Shown here one piece after another: positions 28,488 through 36,741 of a stretch of 48,592 nucleotides of DNA. The DNA is taken from the NCBI GenBank assembly GCA_021785435.1, contig JAJYFE010000012.1, positions 1 to 48,592 on the forward strand. The letters run 5' to 3'. A program made the translations under genes and the position numbers. The stretch is from Planctomycetota bacterium. GTDB lineage: Bacteria; Planctomycetota; Phycisphaerae; WQYP01. Each line of letters opens with the position of its first letter. Positions within the stretch are counted from its first letter, which is position 1. Below the pieces are notes generated by a model. It was not told the DNA's origin and did not search any database. It was given only the letters and a program-made list of their open reading frames with translations.

Positions 28488-29534
28488 ATGGACGTTATGA
28501 ACCCTGCCGCTGCGACCATTACCAATGTGGAACAACTGGAAGATCAGCTTAGCTGCCCACCGGCGTATCTGGTCGAGATGATGCGGCGGTTGGAGGGCGA
28601 CCTGATGGTCCTGGGTGTGGCCGGCAAAATGGGGCCGAGTCTGGCCCACCTGGCCAGGCGCGCCTCGGAAGCGGCGGCCGTGAAGCGCCGGATAATCGGG
28701 GTGGCGCGATTTTCACAACCCCGCCAACGTCAACAGCTTGAATCCTGGGGCGTCGAAACCGTGCGCTGCGATCTACTGGACGAAAAACAATTGGCCGCAC
28801 TGCCGCGGACGCCGCACGTGATTTACATGGCGGGTATGAAATTCGGCGCCACCGGGCAGGAGGCGCTGACCTGGGCGATGAACGCCTGGCTACCCGGCCT
28901 GGTCTGTCGGCACTTTTCCTCCAGCCGCATCGTGGCCTTTTCCACCGGTAACGTTTACGGGCTGTGCCCGTTGTCGCACGGCGGCTCGCTGGAAAGTGAC
29001 GCTCTTCATCCGGTCGGTGAATACGCTTTAAGCTGCCTGGGCCGTGAACGCATTTTCGAGCATTTCAGTCGTTCGGCCAAGCTGCCGCTGGCTCTGATTC
29101 GTCTGAATTATGCCTGTGAGCTGCGCTACGGCGTTCTGGTGGACCTGGCCCGCAAAATTTGGGCGGACGAACCGATTGACCTGACCATGGGCTATTGCAA
29201 TATCATTTGGCAGGGTGACGCTGCCGCCCTGGCCTTGGCGGCTCTGGAGCACGCGGCCAGCCCGCCGTTTGTCCTAAACGTGACGGGGCCGGAGTTGCTA
29301 AGCCTGCGGCAGGTATGCCGGGACCTGGCGCAGGCCATGAACAAACCGGTGCGCTTCACCGGCACGGAAGCCGCCGATGCCCTGCTGAGCAATGGTCAGT
29401 TGGGCCACCGCTTGTTCGGATATCCGCGGGTGGCGGTGCAGCAACTGCTGCATTGGATCGCCGCCTGGGTCATGGCTGGTGGGCCATTCCTGGATAAACC
29501 GACCCATTTTGAATCGCGCACGGGGAAGTTCTAG
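28488..29534 (+). CDS. NAD-dependent epimerase/dehydratase (extended SDR)-like protein
   Basis: 348 residues from ATG 28488, 2 bp after the NagB-like stop codon; ATG 28497 is an alternative. DLMVLGVAGKMGPSLAHLARRA is the Rossmann GxxGxxG loop, FSTGNVYG is the strand carrying the active-site Ser/Thr, and EYALSCLGRERIFEHF is where extended SDRs have Y-x-x-x-K. The Tyr is kept but the Lys is replaced by Cys, so classical SDR catalysis is questionable. FNLNVTGPE-type closing segment (PPFVLNVTGPELLSL) is typical of nucleotide-sugar epimerases/dehydratases. It may be an NAD-binding enzyme with altered chemistry or a non-catalytic subunit. Operon position between a sugar-phosphate isomerase and an aldolase-like gene implies a role in the same pathway. 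Confidence 0.8.
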   Translation: MDVMNPAAATITNVEQLEDQLSCPPAYLVEMMRRLEGDLMVLGVAGKMGPSLAHLARRASEAAAVKRRIIGVARFSQPRQRQQLESWGVETVRCDLLDEKQLAALPRTPHVIYMAGMKFGATGQEALTWAMNAWLPGLVCRHFSSSRIVAFSTGNVYGLCPLSHGGSLESDALHPVGEYALSCLGRERIFEHFSRSAKLPLALIRLNYACELRYGVLVDLARKIWADEPIDLTMGYCNIIWQGDAAALALAALEHAASPPFVLNVTGPELLSLRQVCRDLAQAMNKPVRFTGTEAADALLSNGQLGHRLFGYPRVAVQQLLHWIAAWVMAGGPFLDKPTHFESRTGKF

Positions 29535-29570
29535 CCCGAACGTTTCGCCGCGGAAAACCCGGCGCGGCCT

Positions 29571-29603
29571 GGTCGCCGTGGCGACTAAGCCGCAACCCAA
29601 ACC
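29571..29603 (+). repeat. REP-like palindromic repeat, copy B
   Basis: Contains the full palindrome GTCGCCGTGGCGAC followed by TAAGCCGCAACCCAAACC. It occupies the only sizeable gap (150 bp) late in the operon, between the SDR-like and DapA-like genes. Confidence 0.65.
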
Positions 29604-29684
29604 TCCCGATTGCCAAGCGGAACTGGTGGATATCTCCGTGATCTCTGAGAACCCTGGGGCTGTGCTCTGAACTGTGAGCTGGCG

Positions 29685-30746
29685 ATGTTAGATGAGCGGG
29701 TGCGTAAAGTTCTGCAAACTGGCGTGGCCATTCCCGCGCATCCTTTGGCGCTGAACGCACGGCGTCAGCTCGACGAACGTCGCCAGCGGGCGCTCGCGCG
29801 GTACTATCTCGCCGCCGGCGCCGGCGGTCTGGCGGTGGCCGTGCACACCACCCAGTTCACCATTCGCAAGCCCGCGGTGGGGTTGCTCGAACCAGTGTTG
29901 ACCTTGGCTGCGGAAGAAATGACGCGGGCCGAAGCGCGGCGCCCCCGGCCGCTGGTGCGCATTGGGGGGATCTGCGGGCCCACGCCCCAGGCGCTGCGTG
30001 AAGCGGCCCTTTTGGCCAAACTGGGCTACCACGCCGGATTGCTCAGCTTAGCCGCGCTGCGCGACGCGTCGGAAGATAAACTTATCGATCACTGCCGCGC
30101 CGTGGCCGAAACCATCCCGATCTTTGGCTTTTATTTGCAAACCGCGGTGGGCGGAAGAACTTTGCCCTATTCCTTCTGGCGGCGACTGGCGGAAATTCCC
30201 ACCGTCGTGGCCATAAAAATCGCCCCCTTTAACCGCTACCAGACGCTGGATGTGGTCCGGGCAATCGCGGAAAGCGGGCGTGACGATATCGCTCTTTATA
30301 CCGGCAATGACGACCACATCGTGCTGGATCTATTGACCTCCTGGCGTTTTCGCGTCCAGGGCCGCATGGTGCAGCGCCGGATTTGTGGCGGGTTGCTGGG
30401 CCACTGGTCGGTCTGGACCAAAGGGGCGGTGCGGTTACTGGAAGAATGTCATCGCGTCGTGGAAGGTGGGGGGAGTATTCCGCGGGACATGCTGCGCCTG
30501 GCGGAAGAAGTTACCGATTGCAACGCCGCCTTCTTTGACGCCGCCAACCAATTCGCCGGCTGTATCGCGGGGCTGCACGAGGTCCTGCGGCGGCAGGGAT
30601 TGCTTGAAGGAAACTGGTGTTTGGATCCCCGTGAAACGTTAAGCCCTGGCCAGGCCTTGCAAATTGAGCGCGTCTATCAGGCATATCCTCATCTGAATGA
30701 TGACGCCTTCGTGGCCGAAAATCGGGATGAGTGGCTGGCCGGCTAA
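29685..30746 (+). CDS. DapA/N-acetylneuraminate-lyase superfamily aldolase-like protein
   Basis: 353 residues from ATG 29685. The TIM-barrel landmarks of the dihydrodipicolinate synthase/NAL superfamily are visible: GAGGLAVAVHTTQF (start of the barrel), the active-site Tyr in FGFYLQTAVGG (Y150) and the Schiff-base Lys in VVAIKIAPFNR (K178). The family forms a Lys-linked enamine with pyruvate and cleaves or builds C-C bonds; sugar-acid members cleave 2-keto-3-deoxy acids to pyruvate and an aldehyde. Coupled with the enolase-superfamily enzyme upstream it could finish a dehydratase-aldolase route. It is about 50 residues longer than DapA, mostly at the C-terminus. The Shine-Dalgarno sequence is weak. 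Dehydratase/decarboxylase members exist, so aldolase activity is inferred. Confidence 0.82.
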   Translation: MLDERVRKVLQTGVAIPAHPLALNARRQLDERRQRALARYYLAAGAGGLAVAVHTTQFTIRKPAVGLLEPVLTLAAEEMTRAEARRPRPLVRIGGICGPTPQALREAALLAKLGYHAGLLSLAALRDASEDKLIDHCRAVAETIPIFGFYLQTAVGGRTLPYSFWRRLAEIPTVVAIKIAPFNRYQTLDVVRAIAESGRDDIALYTGNDDHIVLDLLTSWRFRVQGRMVQRRICGGLLGHWSVWTKGAVRLLEECHRVVEGGGSIPRDMLRLAEEVTDCNAAFFDAANQFAGCIAGLHEVLRRQGLLEGNWCLDPRETLSPGQALQIERVYQAYPHLNDDAFVAENRDEWLAG

Positions 30747-30826
30747 CGTCCCGGCGTAAACGTTGGAGCTCTGGGGGAGAGCGACAGAGCGGTTGTTTCA
30801 TGGAGAAAGCGGGTTATGCGGATGGT

Positions 30827-31064
30827 ATGAAAACGGCCGTGTCCATTCCTGACGACATCTACCGGACCGCGCAACGTCTCGCGCTGCGCACCAGAAAATC
30901 ACGCAGCCGGCTGTTCAGCGACGCCCTCCGGGAGTATTTGGCCCGTCACGCACCGAACGAAGTTACTACGGCCGTGGATCGCGCATGTGCCGAGGGTGGG
31001 ACCAGTGCAGGACCTGTTCGTTTCTGCCGCCGCCCACGGCATCCTGAAGGCAAGCGCGTGGTGA
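30827..31064 (+). pseudogene. MazE-like antitoxin remnant (frameshifted)
   Basis: ATG 30827 opens MKTAVSIPDDIYRTAQRLA, a ribbon-helix-helix/MazE-type antitoxin start used to bind DNA and neutralise MazF. The frame is good to residue 56 (GAG at 30992-30994). Skipping one extra G (30995) restores the expected antitoxin tail (VGPVQDLFVSAAAHGILK) ending at TGA 31062-31064. As written, the single-base insertion abolishes this stop and fuses the antitoxin to the toxin frame. This is a decayed gene unless the base is a sequencing error. Confidence 0.7.
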
Positions 31065-31405
31065 TCTCTCAAGGTGACATCTGGCGGGCGGAACTGTCCC
31101 GCTCCCACCGGGTCCGGTCCGGGATTCCGCGGGCCGGTGGTGGTTGTTCAGGGTGGCAGCTTAAACCAGAGCCGGATTGGCACGGTCGTCTGCATTCCCC
31201 TCAGCAGCAACCTCAAGTGGGCCTTGGCTCCAGGAAACGTCCGGCTGGCGCACATTGGACCTCGTTGCCGAGAGATTCCGTCGCCAATGTCTCCCCGCTC
31301 ATCAACATCGACCAACAGATGCTTACCGCACGCGCGGAGAAAATTCCCCGCTCCCAATTGGAGCTGGTGTTGGCCGGCATCGATACCGCGCTCGGCCGGT
31401 CATGA
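31061..31405 (+). pseudogene. MazF-like endoribonuclease toxin remnant (two frameshifts)
   Basis: GTG 31061 overlaps the antitoxin stop and begins VISQGDIWRAEL, the standard MazF start. After one surplus T (31097) the next frame gives PTGSGPGFRGPVVVVQGG and IGTVVCIPLSSNLKWA, the core of MazF with its conserved Arg-Pro-Val-Val and Thr-Val-Val-C-I-P-L strands. Near 31245-31262 the reading must return to the first frame to give DSVANVSP...LELVLAGIDTALGR, the usual C-terminus. Intact MazF cleaves single-stranded mRNA. Two frameshifts together with one in the antitoxin mean the module is inactivated, or the region is poorly assembled. Confidence 0.7.
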
Positions 31406-31438
31406 TGTTTCCACTGACGGTTGACTGGGAGGTGATTC

Positions 31439-32737
31439 GTGGCCATGGCAAGCGAACCCCAAGCGAGGCTGCTCAGCATCCAGGACATCCAAGCCGCCCA
31501 GCGGCGGATCGCGGAGGGTATCTGGCTTTCTCCCTGTACGGCGTCCATCCCCCTTTCTGAAGTGGCCGGTTGCCACATTTATTGCAAACTCGAATATCTG
31601 CAGCGCACGGGCAGCTTTAAGGAACGCGGCGCCCGCAACGCCTTGTTGCAATTGGACAGAATGCAGCGTTTTCGCGGCGTCATCGCGGCTTCCGCCGGCA
31701 ATCACGCCCTGGGACTGGCTTATCACGGCAAACTGCTGGGCGTACCGGTTACCGTGGTCATGCCGGCGTATGCCCCGCTGATTAAGGTCACGACTTGCCG
31801 CCAGTTGGGCGCCCGTGTGATCCTGCACGGGGAGGACTTTTCCGAGGCGATGGAGCACGCCCGAGCCTTGGCCGAGCCGCAGGGCCTGCGCTATATACAC
31901 GGCTATGACGATCCCGCCATTATCGCTGGCCAGGGCACGTTGGGCCTGGAAATAATGCAGCAGACGCCGCAGGTGGACGCGGTGCTGGTTCCCATCGGCG
32001 GCGGCGGCCTGATCGCCGGCGTAGCGCTGGCGATCAAATCGCTTCGGCCGACCGTGCAGGTGATTGGTGTGACGGCCGCCCATGCCCCGGCGTTCAGTGT
32101 GGCCTGGCAGGGAGGGCGTCCCATACCGGTGACACCGCGGGCGACGCTGGCGGACGGACTGGCGGTCGGGCAGGTCGGGGAATTATCTTTCGCCCTGGCT
32201 CGGCCCCGAGTGGATCGGATCGTGACGGTAACGGAAGATGAACTGGCGCTGGCCGTGCTGCGTCTGCTGGAGTTGGAAAAAAGCGTGGTAGAAGGCGCCG
32301 GCGCCGCACCGTTGGCGGCCTGTCTGGGCGGTCATTTGCCGGAGTTAACGGGCCAACACGTGGTGCTGGTGCTTTCCGGCGGGAATATTGATCCGGCGGT
32401 GTTAGGCCGGGTGATCGACCGGGGCATGGTCGCCGACGGGCGCCTGTGCCGTTTCACCGCGGCCATCAGTGATCGCCCCGGCGGCCTGGCCCGCTTTGCC
32501 GCCCTCATCGCCTCCACCGGCGCCAGCATCCGGGAAGTGGCCCACGACCGGGCCTTTTCTGGGGCGGATGTCTCGGCCGTCAATGTCATCTGCACTGTGG
32601 AGACGAGCGATCGCGGGCACATCCAGCGTCTCTATGCCGCGTTGCGAAAGGCCGCGGTGCGTTTTACGGGATTTACGGCGGCCGGGGACGATCCATCGCC
32701 AGCCGGCGAAAGAGATGGGCCGATTTCTTCCGCGTAA
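31439..32737 (+). CDS. ilvA: Threonine/serine ammonia-lyase (IlvA/TdcB family) with ACT domain
   Basis: 432 residues. GGGAGG (31427-31432) sits 6 nt before GTG 31439, which supports that start over ATG 31445. The fold-type II PLP enzyme signature is present: Schiff-base Lys61 in TGSFKERGA, SAGNHALG (86-93) and the phosphate-cup glycines PIGGGGL (185-191). After residue about 330 comes a regulatory ACT-like domain (FTAAISDRPGGLARFAALIA). The enzyme deaminates threonine to 2-oxobutyrate (first step to isoleucine) or serine to pyruvate. It is the length of the single-ACT class rather than the longer biosynthetic two-ACT class. It is the last plus-strand gene and may belong to general metabolism rather than the glycan operon; a role in handling ammonia or keto acids is speculative. 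Confidence 0.88.
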   Translation: MAMASEPQARLLSIQDIQAAQRRIAEGIWLSPCTASIPLSEVAGCHIYCKLEYLQRTGSFKERGARNALLQLDRMQRFRGVIAASAGNHALGLAYHGKLLGVPVTVVMPAYAPLIKVTTCRQLGARVILHGEDFSEAMEHARALAEPQGLRYIHGYDDPAIIAGQGTLGLEIMQQTPQVDAVLVPIGGGGLIAGVALAIKSLRPTVQVIGVTAAHAPAFSVAWQGGRPIPVTPRATLADGLAVGQVGELSFALARPRVDRIVTVTEDELALAVLRLLELEKSVVEGAGAAPLAACLGGHLPELTGQHVVLVLSGGNIDPAVLGRVIDRGMVADGRLCRFTAAISDRPGGLARFAALIASTGASIREVAHDRAFSGADVSAVNVICTVETSDRGHIQRLYAALRKAAVRFTGFTAAGDDPSPAGERDGPISSA

Positions 32738-32979
32738 CCCTGCCTGACCATGATGGATGGTCGCAATATTCACCCAGCGCGTTTGCCTACGCTACCGTTA
32801 CAGGCCGCCGGCGCCTATATTTATCTGGTAGAGCGTGATCATGCGCCGATCGTCCAGTTCCAAGAGCAAGAGCGATGTCCCAGCCTTAATGAACGCGGCG
32901 CAACAGAGCCGCGGCCCGCCACCACCGACCTTTTCCGACTCCTGGCAACCTATCCAGATCTGCACAAAGAATTGTCCCA

Positions 32980-34530
32980 TTAATCCAGATTCATCGTCAG
33001 CAGAAATTCACGGTTAGTGGGCTTTTTCTCGAGGCGGTTCTTAAGCAGTTCCACCGCTTCGATCGGATTCATGTCGGAAAGAACCTTGCGCAAGCGGTAC
33101 ACCAGCTCCAGTTCGCGCTTATCCAGCAGCAGTTCTTCCTTGCGGGTGCCGCTGGCGGCGATGTTGATGGCAGGATAGGTGCGGCGCTCCACCAACCGGC
33201 GGTCCAGGTGCAATTCGCTGTTGCCAGTGCCCTTAAATTCCTCGAAGATCACTTCGTCCATCTTCGAGCCGGTATCCACCAGGGCCGTACCGACGATGGT
33301 CAGTGAGCCGCCTTCCTCAATGTTGCGGGCGGCGCCGAAGAAGCGCTTGGGTTTCTGCAGCGCGTTGGAATCTACGCCGCCGGTGAGGATTTTGCCGGAA
33401 TGCGGAACCTCGGTATTGTAGGCACGGGCCAGACGGGTAATGGAGTCGAGCAGAATCACCACGTCGCGGCCGTATTCGACCAGGCGGCGGGCCTTTTCAA
33501 TCACCATTTCCGCCACGCTGACGTGCCGGCTGGCCGGCTCGTCGAAGGTGGAGCTGACCACCTCAGCCTTGGTGGCGCGCTGCATCTCGGTAACTTCTTC
33601 CGGGCGCTCATCGATCAGCAGAATAATCAAGTATACGTCGGGGTGGTTGGTCGTAATAGCGTTGGCGATCTTCTGCAAGAGCACCGTTTTGCCGGTGCGC
33701 GGCGGGGCCACAATCAGCATGCGTTGCCCCTTGCCGATCGGCGTGACCAGATCCACAATGCGCATGTTGATTTCGCCGGCGTTGGTTTCGAGGAACAGCC
33801 GCTTATCTGGATGCAGCGGGGTTAAATCCTCGAAATTCACTTTTTCCGGAAGCAGATTGGGATCTTCAAAGTTGATCGCCTCGACGCGCAGCAGGGCAAA
33901 GTAGCGCTCCGATTCCTTGGGCGGTCGAATCTGGCCGGTGATGATGTTGCCGTTGCGCAGGCCGAAGCGGCGAATCTGCGAGGGCGAAACGTAGATGTCG
34001 TCCGGCGAGGGCAGATAGTTGTATTCGGGGGAACGCAGAAAACCGAAGCCGTCCGGCAGTATCTCCAGCACTCCCTCGCCGACCATCAAGCCGTTATCGG
34101 TGATGCGCTTCTTGATGATCTTGAAAACGAGGTCCTGTTTTTTTAAACCGATGTAGTCCTCAACCGCCTCTTTCTTGCAAATCTCATGCAGTTCGGCGAC
34201 GGTCATCTTCTGCAGGTCGATCAGATGCAATTCGCCGCGTTTGATCTGCTCATATTTCTGATGCGTTTCCTCATCGTAGATCGTGCCGTCTTCGGACGTA
34301 TCGAGACCGGTCGCGGCGCCCACCATGATCGAGCCGTCAAAGGCCGGCTTACGGTCTCCGTCCTGGCTGGCGGGGGGTGTCTGTACCGCGGTGGCCTCGG
34401 GCGGCGCACTGGGCGGCGCTTCCGTCGCCACCGCCGGTTCTGGCGCTTCGCGCACCGCCGTCGCGGTGGAGCTGGCTTCTTCCGCCGGTGCTGCCGCCGC
34501 CGTCTTCTTGCTTCTGCTTACACGTGCCAT
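32980..34530 (-). CDS. rho: Transcription termination factor Rho
   Basis: 516 residues; CAGGAGG 6 nt before ATG 34530 fixes the start. Residues 1-65 form an Ala/Pro/Glu-rich, probably disordered leader. Then come a Rho N-terminal helical domain ([19 protein letters not shown]), a cold-shock-like RNA-binding domain ([21 protein letters not shown]), and the RecA-like ATPase: Walker A APPRTGKT (275-282), Walker [15 protein letters not shown] (about 357-370), the Q-loop ([14 protein letters not shown]) and [13 protein letters not shown]. Rho is the hexameric RNA helicase that ends transcription of untranslated RNA. Walker A has PPRTGKT where many bacteria have PPKAGKT. Extended N-terminal leaders are common in high-GC Rho. 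It stands alone between convergent ilvA and a 650-bp gap. Confidence 0.98.
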   Translation of the reverse strand: MARVSRSKKTAAAAPAEEASSTATAVREAPEPAVATEAPPSAPPEATAVQTPPASQDGDRKPAFDGSIMVGAATGLDTSEDGTIYDEETHQKYEQIKRGELHLIDLQKMTVAELHEICKKEAVEDYIGLKKQDLVFKIIKKRITDNGLMVGEGVLEILPDGFGFLRSPEYNYLPSPDDIYVSPSQIRRFGLRNGNIITGQIRPPKESERYFALLRVEAINFEDPNLLPEKVNFEDLTPLHPDKRLFLETNAGEINMRIVDLVTPIGKGQRMLIVAPPRTGKTVLLQKIANAITTNHPDVYLIILLIDERPEEVTEMQRATKAEVVSSTFDEPASRHVSVAEMVIEKARRLVEYGRDVVILLDSITRLARAYNTEVPHSGKILTGGVDSNALQKPKRFFGAARNIEEGGSLTIVGTALVDTGSKMDEVIFEEFKGTGNSELHLDRRLVERRTYPAINIAASGTRKEELLLDKRELELVYRLRKVLSDMNPIEAVELLKNRLEKKPTNREFLLTMNLD

Positions 34531-35182
34531 GGTTGGCCTCCTGGAAAAGATGTTTTAGTGGAATCAATACCGCTTATCAGGCATCCCTGCCTGATCCGGC
34601 GGCACGTTACCGATTGCCGCCCGCCTGAATCTATCGGTATCACAGTTTTAAAATGGATGTCATCCACGCCCAAAAGGGACGCGCCGTGAAGCTCATCTCA
34701 CCCTGCCTATATTATTAACCGCGCCGGCCCCATATTCAAGTCCGCTTTTCGAAAACAGTTCCTTAAGCCATGCGGACACCTTCCCGAGGCGAGCCTACGA
34801 CCTGCGGATGACGAAAATGGCGTCAATCTCGTGGATATAGCCCGGATTGGAGAATCGCCTTGGTACGCCTGGTCGGCGGTGGTGTCCCTTGGGAAACCCC
34901 GTTCCGCCATTTTCAGAACAGGTCCAGCGAGATCTCCGGCCTTTCTCCCTTATCCCATGGCGCCTGCGAACACCGAAGATAGCGCCAACCCCGTGTACAT
35001 AGCCCCGGTCGAAGAGCCGTCGTCGGTCAACCGCAAACGATAAAGCGGAAGCCGGAAACCATACCCACAAGAGCCGCCGGGGAGCCCATGGCCCGGGAGG
35101 CGCTCCCGATAACACCTCACCCCGCTATTTTCAGGTCAGTTACGCCCCGCCCCATGTTCATCCGCTCCGGAAAAATTAGCCC
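34531..35182. other. Gap of 650 bp between rho and coaE
   Basis: No gene on either strand. It carries the rho promoter region near 34550-34720, which is relatively AT-rich around 34640-34720, and two diverged copies of a 32-48 bp element (34812-34859 and 34973-35019). No hairpin clearly serving as a coaE terminator was found. Confidence 0.5.
34812..35019 (-). repeat. Two diverged direct repeats of about 45 bp
   Basis: Segments 34812-34859 and 34973-35019 share CGAA.AT.GCG.CAA..C.CGTG.A.ATAGCCC. Over the first 32 bp 25 positions agree. Read on the minus strand both give similar peptides (GYIHEIDAIFVIRR and GYVHGVGAIFGVRR) with differences mostly in third or neutral positions. No start codon or longer frame supports an actual gene, so this is probably a dispersed repeat or an old pseudogene. 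Confidence 0.4.
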
Positions 35183-35821
35183 CTATAAGGACGGCGGGGG
35201 ATGACGTCGGAAGTTCGTCAAAATCCTGGAAAAAAGGTCGCGGACTTGATCTCGGCTTAGCGCTGCATCACCATCGTTATGGATTATATGTTGCGCGGCT
35301 TGCGCCTTTTTGTCAAGCGGCAGTTGAAATTTTTCCCGCTCCCGCAGCTGGCGGGCGTTCCATCCACGTGTCCGTGCGACACGCTGCAGCCGGCTTTCCC
35401 AACCGGCCTCCACAAAGATAACGGCATCGCACTGTTCATGCAAGCCGCTTTCCACCAACAACGGCGAATCCCACACCACCGCTTTAACCATTTTATTATA
35501 TTTAAGTCGTCGCATCCGGTCAAGGCGCAGCCTGGCGACACGCGGATGCAGCAGCCGGTTCAGGCGCCGCAAAGCCGCCGGATCGTGAAACACTTTCCCG
35601 GCCAGGGCCGCGCGATCCACCGTCCCATCCGGGCGGAAAACGGCCTCTCCCCATAGGCGCCGCACTTGCGCCGCCACGGCCGCATCCCGCAGCGCCTCTG
35701 CGGCCAGCTGGTCGCTGTCTAGCACCGCGCAGCCCAGTTTCGCCAGCTCCGCCGCGACCGTGCTTTTGCCAGCACCAATGCCCCCCGTCAATCCGATGAT
35801 CGGTTTGGGGAACCGCGCCAT
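35183..35821 (-). CDS. coaE: Dephospho-CoA kinase
   Basis: 212 residues from ATG 35821, AAAGG upstream. IIGLTGGIGAGKSTVAAELAKLG contains the P-loop (GGIGAGKS, 13-20) and VLDSDQLAAEAL the conserved Asp-rich substrate segment; HPRVARL and PLLVESGLHEQCDAVIFVEA fit the CoA-binding and lid parts of the P-loop kinase family. It phosphorylates the 3' hydroxyl of dephospho-CoA, the last step of coenzyme A synthesis, in the cytoplasm. Length is normal (about 200). Its start is 5 bp after the stop of the MalG-type permease, so it is likely the last gene of the sugar ABC operon. In many bacteria it has other neighbours, and this position may simply use that promoter. The rho gene lies downstream after 650 bp. 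Confidence 0.97.
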   Translation of the reverse strand: MARFPKPIIGLTGGIGAGKSTVAAELAKLGCAVLDSDQLAAEALRDAAVAAQVRRLWGEAVFRPDGTVDRAALAGKVFHDPAALRRLNRLLHPRVARLRLDRMRRLKYNKMVKAVVWDSPLLVESGLHEQCDAVIFVEAGWESRLQRVARTRGWNARQLREREKFQLPLDKKAQAAQHIIHNDGDAALSRDQVRDLFSRILTNFRRHPPPSL

Positions 35822-35826
35822 TCCAA

Positions 35827-36723
35827 TTAACCTTTCACCGCGCCGAGCTGTATCCCGCTGACAATATATTTTTGCAGAACGATGAACAGGATCACCAGCG
35901 GCACGATGGACATCGTGACCGCCGCCATAAGCTGGTTCGTGGTTTGCCCGGCCGTGGAATTAAAGTACAGCAGGCCAATAGGCAGGGTGTAGCGGCTCTG
36001 GCTTTTGAGCATCACCAGGGGCCAGAAAAAGTTTTGATAAGCTCCCATAAAAGTGAAAATGGTCAGCGTAATCAAGCCCGGCCGCGACAGGGGCAGCGTA
36101 ATGTCCCAGAAAATACGCCAGGGGCTGGCCCCGTCGATCATCGCGGATTCATCCAGGCTTGGTGGAATGGTCAACATGAACTGCCGCAGCAAAAACACGC
36201 CAAAGGGGCTGAACGCCGCCGGAATAATCAGGCCGGGAAAGGAGTTGACCAGGTGTAGATCAATCATCACCTGGTAGTTGGGAATCACCATCACCAGGCC
36301 GGGCAGCATCATCGTGGCCAGGTACAGCAGAAAAACCTTGTTCCGCCCCGGCCAGTGCAGGCGCGAAAACGCGAAGGCCGCCAAAGCGCTGGTGAACACC
36401 TGCAGGAACGTAATCCAGCTGGCCACGAAAATGCTGTTCCAATAATAGCGGGCGAAGGGGATAACTTGAAAAACCTTCAGGTAATTGCTCCAGCGCAGTT
36501 GGGTTGGCAGCCAATTCGGCAGCCCCGTCTCGCTCAGAGGTTTCAAGCTGGTCAGCACCATCCAGATAAACGGCAAGGTCGCCAGCAGGGCCAGCAGCGC
36601 CAGTGGAATGTTCCAGAACAAACCGCCGCTCCACCAGCGGATCAGGCTCCCACGTTTTGACACCGCCGGTGGAGCGGCCGTAGCGCCTGGCTTTGCCAAC
36701 TCTGTGCGATCAGTTGCTGTCAT
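35827..36723 (-). CDS. MalG/UgpE-type sugar ABC transporter permease
   Basis: 298 residues from ATG 36723. About six transmembrane helices are visible, with PLALLALLATLPFIWMVLTSLK as the first. The EAA-like loop is DESAMIDGASPWRIFWDITLPLSRPGL, which contacts the ATPase. It forms the inner-membrane channel of a carbohydrate uptake importer (CUT1 family) together with the MalF-type permease encoded just upstream (18 bp gap). Substrate unknown: CUT1 systems carry di- and oligosaccharides, glycerol-3-phosphate and the like. No ATPase gene lies in the window, so a shared MsmX/UgpC-type ATPase elsewhere is expected. Followed by coaE after 5 bp. Confidence 0.95.
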   Translation of the reverse strand: MTATDRTELAKPGATAAPPAVSKRGSLIRWWSGGLFWNIPLALLALLATLPFIWMVLTSLKPLSETGLPNWLPTQLRWSNYLKVFQVIPFARYYWNSIFVASWITFLQVFTSALAAFAFSRLHWPGRNKVFLLYLATMMLPGLVMVIPNYQVMIDLHLVNSFPGLIIPAAFSPFGVFLLRQFMLTIPPSLDESAMIDGASPWRIFWDITLPLSRPGLITLTIFTFMGAYQNFFWPLVMLKSQSRYTLPIGLLYFNSTAGQTTNQLMAAVTMSIVPLVILFIVLQKYIVSGIQLGAVKG

Positions 36724-36741
36724 AGGTATTGCCCCATTGGC

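Noticed and set aside
30827..31405. A single fused MazE-MazF protein of 192 residues
   Set aside because: The fusion arises only from the indel at 30995 and the internal MazF region is out of frame, so a functional fusion is unlikely.
32750..32983. 77-residue plus-strand frame between ilvA and rho
   Set aside because: No Shine-Dalgarno sequence, no recognisable domain, and it runs into the 3' end of rho; most likely chance.
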